Shown piece by piece: positions 52,291 to 60,501 of a DNA stretch of 64,000 nucleotides. The notes under the pieces were generated by a model. It searched no databases. It was not told where the DNA came from and was given only the letters and a program-made list of their open reading frames with translations. How positions within the stretch are numbered: the first letter of the stretch is position 1; each line of letters starts with the position of its first letter. The position numbers and the translations under genes were made by a program. This stretch comes from Chromatiaceae bacterium (GTDB taxonomy: Bacteria; Pseudomonadota; Gammaproteobacteria; Chromatiales; Chromatiaceae), in assembly GCA_024235415.1 (NCBI GenBank), contig JACKML010000006.1, positions 62,001 to 126,000 of the forward strand, written 5' to 3'.

Positions 52291-54349
52291 GTCACGTGCC
52301 TGGCTCGGCCTGTTGGGGCGCGCGCTGTGGGGCGGCCTTTCGGTCAGCCTTTTGCTGGCGGCACTGGTGATGCTGGTCGGGCCGGCCGAGGCCGCCGGTG
52401 AGCAGGCCGGGTTGCGGATCTATGCGACCGACGGTGCCGGGCTCGGCAATGCGCCGTCACTGGATACCAGGATTGCGATCGGGATTTCCGGAGTGATCGC
52501 ACGCGTCCGTGTGGAGCAGCGCTTTTACAATCCGCACAAGGACTGGGTGGAAGGCGTCTATGTGTTTCCATTGCCGCAGAACGCCGCGGTCGACCGCCTG
52601 CGGATGCGTTACGGCGGGCGACTGATCGAAGGTGAGATCCAGGAACGACAGCAGGCACGCCAGAACTACGAGCGTGCCCGGGACGCCGGGCAGGGCGCCG
52701 GCCTGCTCGAGCAGCAGCGCGCCAATGTCTTTACCACCGCGGTCGCCAATATCCCGCCCGGTGAAGCGGTTGCCATCGAGATCGAGTTTCAGCACGATCT
52801 TGCCTGGCAGGACGGCGGTTTTTCCCTGCGCCTGCCGCTGGTTGTTGCGCCCAGATATATCCCTGGTGCGCCAATGCCGGGTGCATTGCACGGGTTCTCG
52901 GCTCACGGTTGGGCGGGCGATACCGACCAGGTGCCCGATGCCTCACAGATCACGCCGCCGGTCGCGGTGTCGGCAAACGATTCCCTGAACCCGGTGACGA
53001 TCACCGTGGACCTGAACGCCGGGCTCGATCTTGCTGAGGTGGTCAGCGCCTCGCACCGGATCGACGTGGTCCGGCAGTCACACGGCCATTACCGCATCGG
53101 GCTGGCGCGCGGCAAGGTGCCGGCAGAACGGGATTTCGTCCTGAGTTGGCGGCCGCTGCTGGGACAGCAGCCCAGTGCGGCACTGTTCACCGAAGTCTGG
53201 GAGGGCAGGCACTACGGCCTGTTGATGCTGATGCCGCCGCAGGCCACGGCATTGCCGCAGCGTGTCGGGCGTGAACTGGTTCTGGTTGTGGATACCTCCG
53301 GGTCGATGCACGGTGACTCTATTGAGCAGGCGCGGGCGGCCCTGCTGCGTGCACTGCAGCAACTCGGTCCGGGTGATCGCTTCAACGTCATCCAGTTCAA
53401 CACCGATGTGCACGCGCTTTTCGACAGAGCACGCCCGGCCGACCAGGTGCACCTGCAGCAGGCGAAACGCTACGTGACGGGACTGCGGGCCGACGGCGGT
53501 ACCGAGATGCTGCCGGCGATGCGCCTCGCACTACGCGATCCGAGCCCCAGCGGTCTGCTGCGCCAGGTGGTGTTCCTGACTGATGGCGCAGTCGGCAACG
53601 AACAGGCGCTGTTCGAGGCAGTGGCGCAGGAAATCGGCGCCAGTCGCCTGTTCACCGTCGGTATCGGTTCGGCGCCGAACGCCTTGTTCATGACCCGGGC
53701 GGCGCAAGCCGGTCGTGGCACCTTCACCTACATCGACAGCGGCGCACAGGTGCAGGGCACGATCGACCGCCTGTTCCGCCAGCTCAGCGCCCCGGTGCTG
53801 ACCGACCTGCGCTTGCATTGGCGACGGGGCGAAGGTGACGCAGCGGTGCAGCAGGCGCCGGTCCAGGTGGCCGATCTATACGCCGGCGAGCCATTGATCG
53901 TGGCGGTGGCTGCAGACGGTGCGCCGACGCAGGTCGACGTCGCGGGTGGTTTCGGTACCGTGGACTGGCAGCAGTCTGTGACGTTGTCCGGTGGGGCGGC
54001 ACTGGGTGGCATTCATGCGCTGTGGGCGCGACGCATGATCGATGACTGGTTGGCGCGCCACGCCAGTGGGGAGGACGGCGAGGTGGTCAGGCAGTCCGTA
54101 TTGCAGCTGGCGCTTGAACACCGGCTGGTCAGTCGGTACACCAGCCTGGTGGCGATCGAGCACACACCGGTTCGTCCTGCGGATGCGCCGCTCAAGTCCG
54201 GGGCTTTGCCCGTGCGGCTGCCGGCGGGCTGGTCGGCGAGCGCGGTGTTCGGCCGGTTGCCTGGAACCGCCACGCCAGCGCCATTGTTCCTGATGTTGGG
54301 ACTGGCCTGTCTGGCGCTGGCCTGGGTCCTGCGCAGGCGCTGGATATGA
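52277..54349 (+). CDS. Marine proteobacterial sortase target protein (VIT-vWA, C-terminal sorting signal)
   Basis: A 690-residue exported protein and the dedicated substrate of the following sortase. After a signal helix (about 12-38) comes a VIT domain (about 45-175, VYVFPLPQNAAVDRL), then a von Willebrand A domain (about 330-505). The vWA domain has an intact metal site: DTSGSMHGDS, GGTEM, LTDGAVGN. The C-terminus holds an LPXTG-like signal, LPGTA at 661-665, followed by a hydrophobic helix and RRRW. The ATG at 52277 is used because GGGAGA lies 7 nt before it. The stop overlaps the sortase by 4 nt. Confidence 0.93.
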   Translation: MLRAESRAWLGLLGRALWGGLSVSLLLAALVMLVGPAEAAGEQAGLRIYATDGAGLGNAPSLDTRIAIGISGVIARVRVEQRFYNPHKDWVEGVYVFPLPQNAAVDRLRMRYGGRLIEGEIQERQQARQNYERARDAGQGAGLLEQQRANVFTTAVANIPPGEAVAIEIEFQHDLAWQDGGFSLRLPLVVAPRYIPGAPMPGALHGFSAHGWAGDTDQVPDASQITPPVAVSANDSLNPVTITVDLNAGLDLAEVVSASHRIDVVRQSHGHYRIGLARGKVPAERDFVLSWRPLLGQQPSAALFTEVWEGRHYGLLMLMPPQATALPQRVGRELVLVVDTSGSMHGDSIEQARAALLRALQQLGPGDRFNVIQFNTDVHALFDRARPADQVHLQQAKRYVTGLRADGGTEMLPAMRLALRDPSPSGLLRQVVFLTDGAVGNEQALFEAVAQEIGASRLFTVGIGSAPNALFMTRAAQAGRGTFTYIDSGAQVQGTIDRLFRQLSAPVLTDLRLHWRRGEGDAAVQQAPVQVADLYAGEPLIVAVAADGAPTQVDVAGGFGTVDWQQSVTLSGGAALGGIHALWARRMIDDWLARHASGEDGEVVRQSVLQLALEHRLVSRYTSLVAIEHTPVRPADAPLKSGALPVRLPAGWSASAVFGRLPGTATPAPLFLMLGLACLALAWVLRRRWI

Positions 54350-54921
54350 GCACTGCATGGCGCTCCCGGCTGGTGCTCCTGACCCTGATCGGTGGCATCG
54401 GTCTGTTGTTGCACGCGGCCTACTTGCCGGCCAAGGCATGGCTCGCCCAGCATCTGCTCGAGCAGGCGTGGCAGCGACGCCTGGCGGGGCAGCCAGCTCA
54501 GCCGCCCTGGCCGGGCGCCGACATGCGTCCTCTGGCTCGCCTGCACCAGCCTCGTCTGGCTGTCACGCAGGTGGTACTGGATGGCGCCAGCGGACGTGTA
54601 CTGGCCTTCGGTCCGGGCCATGTCACGGGTTCGGCGCTGCCGGGCGAACACGGAAACATCGTGATCAGTGGGCACCGCGACACCCATTTTCACTGGCTCA
54701 GGGAGCTGCAGGACGGTGACCTGCTGACGCTTGAGTCGGGCGACGGGACGGTTCGGCGTTACGCGGTGAACCGGGCGGCGGTGCATCAGGAGACGGAGAT
54801 CGGTTTGCTGGATCCGCTGGCCGATGATCAGCTTCGGCTGTTCACCTGTTATCCGTTTGACGGTCTCTATCCGGGTACGCCGTTGCGCTACGTGGTTACA
54901 GCGCTTCCTTTAGCGATGTGA
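54346..54921 (+). CDS. Class GN sortase
   Basis: A 191-residue membrane-anchored transpeptidase that cleaves a C-terminal sorting signal. The N-terminal helix (about 10-30) is followed by the sortase barrel. Catalytic residues are His110 in SGHRDTHFH, Cys168 in LFTCYPF and Arg181 in TPLRYVV. It overlaps its target's stop codon by 4 nt, so the pair is a unit. In Gram-negative cells it probably processes or re-anchors the VIT/vWA protein at the envelope; the acceptor nucleophile is not known. The 3' end overlaps the convergent GGDEF gene by 26 nt. Confidence 0.94.
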   Translation: MSTAWRSRLVLLTLIGGIGLLLHAAYLPAKAWLAQHLLEQAWQRRLAGQPAQPPWPGADMRPLARLHQPRLAVTQVVLDGASGRVLAFGPGHVTGSALPGEHGNIVISGHRDTHFHWLRELQDGDLLTLESGDGTVRRYAVNRAAVHQETEIGLLDPLADDQLRLFTCYPFDGLYPGTPLRYVVTALPLAM

Positions 54922-56446
54922 CCGGCGTGACTGCCTCGCTGGAACCGGTCGCATGGGTCCTGGCGACCGAGAAGCGACTGTGGCGGACATGGCGGTGCTG
55001 CTTGACGTCGTACATCGCGCTGTCGGCGGCGTTGAAGGCATCCGCGGGCCCGCTGTAGACGTGAGCATCGATCTGCGCCACGCCAATACTGAGCGGGCAC
55101 AGTTTCAGTGGCTGTCCGTGTCCTTCAGTGAGGCGGCGATCGTGATCCTGGACAAGGGCAGAGAGCCATTCCTCGACACGATCCACCGCCATGTTGGTGA
55201 GGACCAGGGCGAATTCGTCCCCACCGAGGCGCGCGACTATGTCAGTGGCGCGCACCCGTGAGCGCAGGAACAGGGCGGTTTCCTGCAATACCAGGTCGCC
55301 GGCGGCGTGGCCGAATTCGTCGTTGATGTGCTTGAAGTCATTGAGGTCTATAACCACCAGGGTCGAGGGCCGCTGGCGCCGTGATTGCTCGTGCAGGTGC
55401 GCCAGCATCAGGTCGAAATAGCGCCGGTTGAATACACCGGTCAGCGGATCGGAAAGCGACTGTTGCCGCAGCTCCTGGCTTTGATTCTGGATCTTCAGCG
55501 CCAGGTGCTCGATGTCGGCCATCAGGATACCTGCCTCCTTGATGGCCGGTGGTCTTTCCGGTCGCCGGTAACGCCCCTGCAGCACGTCTGCGAGGGCGGT
55601 GTGCACGCGTGCCATGTCCGCGGAAAATCGCCCGTAGGTGGCGCGTGCGACCGAGATCATCAGGATCGAAATGGACACCAGAATAGCCAGATCGGCGACG
55701 ATCAGGTCGGTGAAGTAGGCGTTGCGCGGGTGCGGCGGCCTGTGCAGGACCAGTTCCCAGGCCGTATCCGGGACCTCTGCACGGTAGGTTGCAGTTTCCT
55801 GCTGTTCCGCCGGGTCGCCGATCTGCAGCTTTTCCTGGCCCTGGCTGTCGAGCAGGACAAAACGGTCACCCTGGGAGGCGATTCCCTGAAGGATGTCTTC
55901 AAGAACGCCGAGACGGAAGCTGACGAACAAGGTGCCTGCTGGTTCGCTCGACGGTGACACCACCTTGGCCAGGAGGTCGAAGTGCTCGAATCCCGCGACG
56001 TCGGTGTGCAGCAGAGGGTAGTCGATCGTGTCGCCGGCAGCGAAATACTGCATGTCGCGCTGACAGGCGGCGCCGACGCGCAGCGTCAGCGGATCGCCGA
56101 ATACCACCCCCTGTGACGATGCCAGCGCGGTGCCGAGCGTCCCGGGCAACAGGCGCCCGATCGTGACCGACCATTGCACGATGTCCCCTTGTTCGCCGAA
56201 TTCGAGCAGGTTGCTGACGTCGGGATTGCTGGAAACCTGTTGCAGGATTCCCTGGTAGAAGCGGATCTGGTTGCGGATCGCAAATGCAGCGTTGTGCACG
56301 GTATCATGTGCTTCCGCATCGAAGTGGTCCTCGATCGTCCTGAAGTTGTCCTGCAACACGTACAAGCCGGCAGCGGTGGTCACGAACGTGGCCGTGATCA
56401 GCAGCGCAATCAGCACAGTGGCAAGTTTGCCTATGGAAAGTTGCAC
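54896..56446 (-). CDS. Membrane sensor diguanylate cyclase
   Basis: A 516-residue inner-membrane protein started from GTG 56446, which places the first helix at about 5-28. A periplasmic sensor (about 29-255) precedes a second helix near 258-280. A HAMP-like segment and a GGDEF domain with intact RLGGDEFALVL (about 407-411) follow. No EAL domain is present, so c-di-GMP synthesis is the likely activity. A longer upstream frame would overlap mrcB and is rejected. It diverges from mrcB and converges with the sortase. Confidence 0.9.
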   Translation of the reverse strand: MQLSIGKLATVLIALLITATFVTTAAGLYVLQDNFRTIEDHFDAEAHDTVHNAAFAIRNQIRFYQGILQQVSSNPDVSNLLEFGEQGDIVQWSVTIGRLLPGTLGTALASSQGVVFGDPLTLRVGAACQRDMQYFAAGDTIDYPLLHTDVAGFEHFDLLAKVVSPSSEPAGTLFVSFRLGVLEDILQGIASQGDRFVLLDSQGQEKLQIGDPAEQQETATYRAEVPDTAWELVLHRPPHPRNAYFTDLIVADLAILVSISILMISVARATYGRFSADMARVHTALADVLQGRYRRPERPPAIKEAGILMADIEHLALKIQNQSQELRQQSLSDPLTGVFNRRYFDLMLAHLHEQSRRQRPSTLVVIDLNDFKHINDEFGHAAGDLVLQETALFLRSRVRATDIVARLGGDEFALVLTNMAVDRVEEWLSALVQDHDRRLTEGHGQPLKLCPLSIGVAQIDAHVYSGPADAFNAADSAMYDVKQHRHVRHSRFSVARTHATGSSEAVTPVTSLKEAL

Positions 56447-56619
56447 GTGTCGGAGTCCTGTCCGTTCAGTCCTATTGATGCAACAGCGGCAAATGCCTGG
56501 GAATTCTTGAGAATGGCAGTTGGGAATGAATTTTCTGCGACGCAGCTCCTTCGCTTTGCGTATGGCATGCGACATGCTTCGCACCCCACCGATGTAACAA
56601 GGCAGCTCGCAGAGTCCTG

Positions 56620-58956
56620 ATGGCGACACGCAAGAGAAAACAACCCGCCCGGCGTCGCCGCACGACGCGTAAACGTCAGGGCAGTCGACGCAGCTGGTGG
56701 AGGCCGCTGACGGCGCTGGTGGTGCTGGCCGCACTCGTGGTGCTCGGCTATTCGGTGTATCTGGGCAAGACCGTGCGCGTGAAGTTCGACGGTCAGCGAT
56801 GGGCCGCACCGGCGCAGATCTTCGCCCGGCCGCTCGATCTGTATGCCGGGGCCAGCGTTTCCGCCGCGCAGCTGAAGGCCGAACTGACGTTTCTCGGTTA
56901 CCGCGAAGTCGGCAGGGTCTCGGGCCCGGCGCAATGGGCGCAGAGCGGCGACCGTTTCGCCATCCACATCCGTGACTTCACCTTCTGGGACGGCAGGGAG
57001 ACAGGGCAGTCGGTCCTGGTGGACATCCGCGGCGGTGCCGTGGCGCAGATCCGCAGCGAACGCGGTGGCGCCGAGATCGATCTGCTGCGTCTCGAGCCGG
57101 CATTGGTCGGCAGCATCTATCCGGCTCACAACGAGGATCGCGTCCTGGTCCAGCGGGCGGACCTGCCCGGGCACCTGGTCAACGGTCTGCTGGCGGTCGA
57201 GGATCGGCGCTTTTTCGAGCACGGCGGGGTGGACCTGCGCGGGATCGCACGTGCGCTGCTCGCCAACCTGCAGGCCGGCAAGGCGGTGCAGGGCGGCAGC
57301 ACGCTGACCCAGCAGCTGGTCAAGAATTTCATCCTGACCTCCGAGCGCTCGCTGTGGCGCAAGGTCAATGAGGCGCTGATGGCCCTGATGGTTGACGCGC
57401 GCTACAGCAAGGACGAGATCCTGGAGGCCTACGCCAACGAGATATTCCTTGGTCAGGAGGGCGGCCGTGCGATTCATGGGTTCGGTCTTGGCGCCTATTT
57501 CTATTTCAATCGGCCGGTGAACGAGCTGCGCCTGCACGAGGCGGCGCTGCTGGTCGGCTTGGTGAAGGGGGCCTCGTTCTACAACCCCCGGCGGCATCCT
57601 CAGCGTGCGCTGGAACGCCGCAACCTGGTGATCGAGCAGATGCTGGCGCAGGGCTTTATCGGCCAGGCCGAGGCCGACGCGGCGAAGCGACAGGGCCTGG
57701 GGATCACCGAGGCCGGTACCCTGGACAGTCAACGCGTCCCGGGTTTCGTCGAACTGGTCAGGCGCCAGTTGCGGCGCGATTACCGGGAGGAGGACCTCAC
57801 TTCAGAGGGGCTGCGTATCTTCACGACGCTCGATCCATGGATCCAGCAGCAGGCCGCCGGTGCGCTCGGTAAACGACTCGAGAGAATTGAAAAGGCACGC
57901 GGGATCGAGCGTGGCAGCCTGCAGGGTGCCCTGGTCGTGGCCTCTGCCCAGGACGGCGAGGTGCAGGCACTGGTCGCCGACCGCAATCCCGGATATGTCG
58001 GTTTCAACCGTGCGCTGGACGCGGTGCGGCCGATCGGTTCGCTGGTCAAGCCGGCCGTCTACCTGGCGGCGTTGTCGCGTCCGGAGCAGTTCACGCTGAC
58101 CACGCCAATCGAAGACAAGGCGGTCGACATGACGCTACCGGCCGGGCAACGCTGGCAGCCGCAGAACTACGATCGCAAGGTCCACGGCACCGTGGCACTG
58201 CACGAGGCCCTCGCGCGTTCGCTCAACCTCGCCACCGTGAATCTGGGGATGCAGGTCGGGCTCACGCCGGTGATCGCGACGCTGCGCGCACTCGGGGTCG
58301 AGCGCGAGATAGATGCCTTCCCTTCGCTGCTGCTCGGTGCGATCTCGCTGTCGCCGTTCGAGGTGAGCCAGGTCTACCAGAGCCTGGCGGCCGGTGGTTT
58401 CCACTCGCCGCTGCGCGCCATACGCGCCGTCCTCGACGCGCAGCAGCAACCGCTGCAGCGCTATCCCCTGACCGTGACCCAGGCGGCCGACCCGGCGGCG
58501 GTGTTCCTGCTGACGCGCAACCTGGTCGAGGTTGCCGAGTCAGGGACTGCTGCCTCACTGCGCCAACTGCTTCCGCAGGGGCTGCAGGTGGCCGGCAAGA
58601 CAGGTACCACCAATGATCTGCGCGACAGCTGGTTTGCCGGATTCTCGGCAGATCATGTCGCGGTGGCCTGGGTGGGGCGTGACGACAACGCGCCGACCGG
58701 CCTCAGTGGTGCCAGCGGCGCCTTGCCGGTTTGGGCCGACCTGATGCGCAGCATCGACAATCAGCCTCTGCAGCTTGCAGCCCCGTCCGGTGTCGAATAT
58801 CACTGGGTCGATACGGCCGGTCGCCTCGCTGCCGAAGGTTGTGCTGGTGCGGTAGCGTTTCCCTACATCGCCGGCTCGCAACCGAAGACGCGTGCCGACT
58901 GCAGCGAAAGCGAACAACAGGGTTTGGGAGGTTTATTGCGTGGCCTGTTCAACTAG
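56620..58956 (+). CDS. mrcB: Penicillin-binding protein 1b (bifunctional transglycosylase/transpeptidase)
   Basis: This enzyme builds peptidoglycan strands and crosslinks them. The 778-residue protein has a basic cytosolic tail, one membrane helix (about 30-50) and a UB2H-like domain. The glycosyltransferase domain follows, with catalytic Glu in AVEDRRFFEHGG (about 192) and QLVKNF. The transpeptidase has serine in GSLVKPAVYLA (about 473), SLN at about 532 and KTGTTNDLRDSWF (about 660). Length and domains fit MrcB rather than MrcA. A TPR lipoprotein gene overlaps its end. Confidence 0.95.
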   Translation: MATRKRKQPARRRRTTRKRQGSRRSWWRPLTALVVLAALVVLGYSVYLGKTVRVKFDGQRWAAPAQIFARPLDLYAGASVSAAQLKAELTFLGYREVGRVSGPAQWAQSGDRFAIHIRDFTFWDGRETGQSVLVDIRGGAVAQIRSERGGAEIDLLRLEPALVGSIYPAHNEDRVLVQRADLPGHLVNGLLAVEDRRFFEHGGVDLRGIARALLANLQAGKAVQGGSTLTQQLVKNFILTSERSLWRKVNEALMALMVDARYSKDEILEAYANEIFLGQEGGRAIHGFGLGAYFYFNRPVNELRLHEAALLVGLVKGASFYNPRRHPQRALERRNLVIEQMLAQGFIGQAEADAAKRQGLGITEAGTLDSQRVPGFVELVRRQLRRDYREEDLTSEGLRIFTTLDPWIQQQAAGALGKRLERIEKARGIERGSLQGALVVASAQDGEVQALVADRNPGYVGFNRALDAVRPIGSLVKPAVYLAALSRPEQFTLTTPIEDKAVDMTLPAGQRWQPQNYDRKVHGTVALHEALARSLNLATVNLGMQVGLTPVIATLRALGVEREIDAFPSLLLGAISLSPFEVSQVYQSLAAGGFHSPLRAIRAVLDAQQQPLQRYPLTVTQAADPAAVFLLTRNLVEVAESGTAASLRQLLPQGLQVAGKTGTTNDLRDSWFAGFSADHVAVAWVGRDDNAPTGLSGASGALPVWADLMRSIDNQPLQLAAPSGVEYHWVDTAGRLAAEGCAGAVAFPYIAGSQPKTRADCSESEQQGLGGLLRGLFN

Positions 58957-59536
58957 TCTTGCCCGGGTCATGGCCCGGTCGATGCCCGATTTCACCAGCA
59001 GGGCACCTGGATCCGTCACCCGTGCCGCATTGTTGCTGGCCGTGCTTGGTGCAATGCTGGTGAACGCCGGTTGTGGCGGGCTCAGTCGATCGGATCGGCC
59101 CGCCAAGGTCGAACAGGCACGCGGCACGGCCGCCGCGCCGGCGGTGACCACGGATACGCAGATCGCCGCTTATACGCCGCCGGCCGAACCGCGGATCGCC
59201 AGGCCGGAGCCGAATCGTGCGGTGGCTGTGTTGATGCGCCGTGCCGAGGATCAACGACGCAGCGGTGAACTCGATGCGGCCACGGTGAGCCTCGAGCGCG
59301 CCTTGCGCATAACGCCGGACGATGCGCTGTTGTGGCAGCGTCTTGCCGGGGTGCGGTTGGCGCAGCAGCGCCACGAGCTTGTGCTGCAGCTGGCGGCCAA
59401 GTCGAACGCGCTGGCAAAGGCAGATGACCGCGGGCTGCGCAGCGAAAATTGGCGGCTGATTGCGCAGTCGCGTCGCGCCCTGGGTGACAGCAGCGGTGCG
59501 CGAGAGGCGGAACGGCAGGCGGCGGCGTTACGCTGA
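58940..59536 (+). CDS. TPR-like lipoprotein
   Basis: Started from GTG 58940, which has GGGAGG 9 nt upstream and overlaps mrcB by 17 nt, the product is 198 aa. A lipobox VNAGC anchors it (cysteine at about residue 45); the long n-region means a later ATG at 58970 or 58982 is also possible. The mature part has a low-complexity linker and then TPR-like helices (DAATVSLERALRITPDDALLWQRLAGVRL). Position after mrcB hints at a cell-wall-synthesis accessory, which is inference. Confidence 0.78.
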   Translation: MACSTSLARVMARSMPDFTSRAPGSVTRAALLLAVLGAMLVNAGCGGLSRSDRPAKVEQARGTAAAPAVTTDTQIAAYTPPAEPRIARPEPNRAVAVLMRRAEDQRRSGELDAATVSLERALRITPDDALLWQRLAGVRLAQQRHELVLQLAAKSNALAKADDRGLRSENWRLIAQSRRALGDSSGAREAERQAAALR

Positions 59537-59608
59537 TCGTGTGCCAGGGTGATTCGGCCGGTGGCAGTCTGTGCTATGGCGGCTGACAATTTTCAACAGG
59601 AGGTGTGC

Positions 59609-59893
59609 ATGGCGGATATCCAGCTTTCTTCGCAGCTGTTCGAGGACGTTCAACAGGCGGTGCTGCGCCAGCAGCCGGACGCCGATCAGGGCGTGATACT
59701 GCAGTATCTCGCGGCGGTGATGGGGTACATGCTCGGCAGTCAGCGTGCGATGACGTCGTCGGATCGTGATGCGTTGATGGACGATCTTTGCGCATTTGCC
59801 CGACATGTGGTCGACGACCTGACTCAGCGCGAGCAGGAGGCCAGCCAGCCGCCGGCACAGGCGTTCGGCTACTGGACCCCGCCCGGCGCCTGA
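59609..59893 (+). CDS. Small hypothetical cytosolic protein
   Basis: A 94-residue acidic, mostly helical protein. The ATG at 59609 is supported by AGGAGG 5 nt upstream. It has no signal peptide, membrane helix or recognised motif, apart from an amphipathic MGYMLGSQRAMTSSDRDALMDDL segment and a proline/aromatic tail. It lies alone between the TPR lipoprotein and the nuclease-like gene. The function is unknown. Confidence 0.75.
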   Translation: MADIQLSSQLFEDVQQAVLRQQPDADQGVILQYLAAVMGYMLGSQRAMTSSDRDALMDDLCAFARHVVDDLTQREQEASQPPAQAFGYWTPPGA

Positions 59894-59994
59894 CGGCGCC
59901 TCGAGGGTGCGTCGGCCCTTGGCCGGCAACGCGTCTGAAGTATTTTCCTGCTTCGGTATAGAATCGGTTTGACCAAACCGAGAGAAGCGCCCGC

Positions 59995-60492
59995 GTGAGC
60001 AACCCCTATGCCGCTGACAAACTGATCGCGCAAGCCCGCCAGCTCGCCGCGGAATACCGCCGCACGATGGGCAAGCCACTGCCTGGAATCAGCAGTGAGA
60101 TCGCCGAACACGATGCGGTACGTCTGCTCGGTCTCGAACCCAAGGCCAGCCAGGATGCGGGCTGGGATGCGGTCGATCCGGCGACCGGCCGACGCGTGCA
60201 GATCAAGAGCCGCACCATCTTCGACGAGACCAAGGGCGGCGAGCGCATCGGCCAGCTGAAGGTGAATCAGCAGTGGGATGCGGTGATCCTCGTGCTGATG
60301 GACGAAGACTACGAGCCTTACGAGATCTACGAGGCCCTGCGCGAAGACCTCGAAGACGTCGTCGATGCCTCCAGCAGTGGCCGCTCAAAGCGCGGGGCCA
60401 TGTCGGTTGCCCGCTTCAAGATCGTCGGTGAACTGGTGTGGGACCGGGTGAACGGCCGCTACGACGGGGTCTGGGACAATCAGGCCGGTTGA
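59995..60492 (+). CDS. Hypothetical protein with PD-(D/E)XK nuclease-like signature
   Basis: A 165-residue cytosolic protein, GTG start, with GAGAGAAG upstream. The central segment GWDAVDPATGRRVQIKSR (about residues 56-73) resembles the D...QIK core of restriction-endonuclease folds and the DUF6998-type proteins. A glutamate is also available in an earlier helix. A TATAGA -10-like hexamer sits at 59957. yoaA begins 9 nt after the stop, so cotranscription is likely and suggests a DNA-repair link. The nuclease assignment is inference. Confidence 0.7.
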   Translation: MSNPYAADKLIAQARQLAAEYRRTMGKPLPGISSEIAEHDAVRLLGLEPKASQDAGWDAVDPATGRRVQIKSRTIFDETKGGERIGQLKVNQQWDAVILVLMDEDYEPYEIYEALREDLEDVVDASSSGRSKRGAMSVARFKIVGELVWDRVNGRYDGVWDNQAG

Positions 60493-60501
60493 GTCCTGCT
60501 G

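Noticed and set aside
56447..56809. N-terminal extension of the GGDEF protein at 54896
   Set aside because: The extension is antisense to mrcB. The GTG at 56446 starts just before the first membrane helix.
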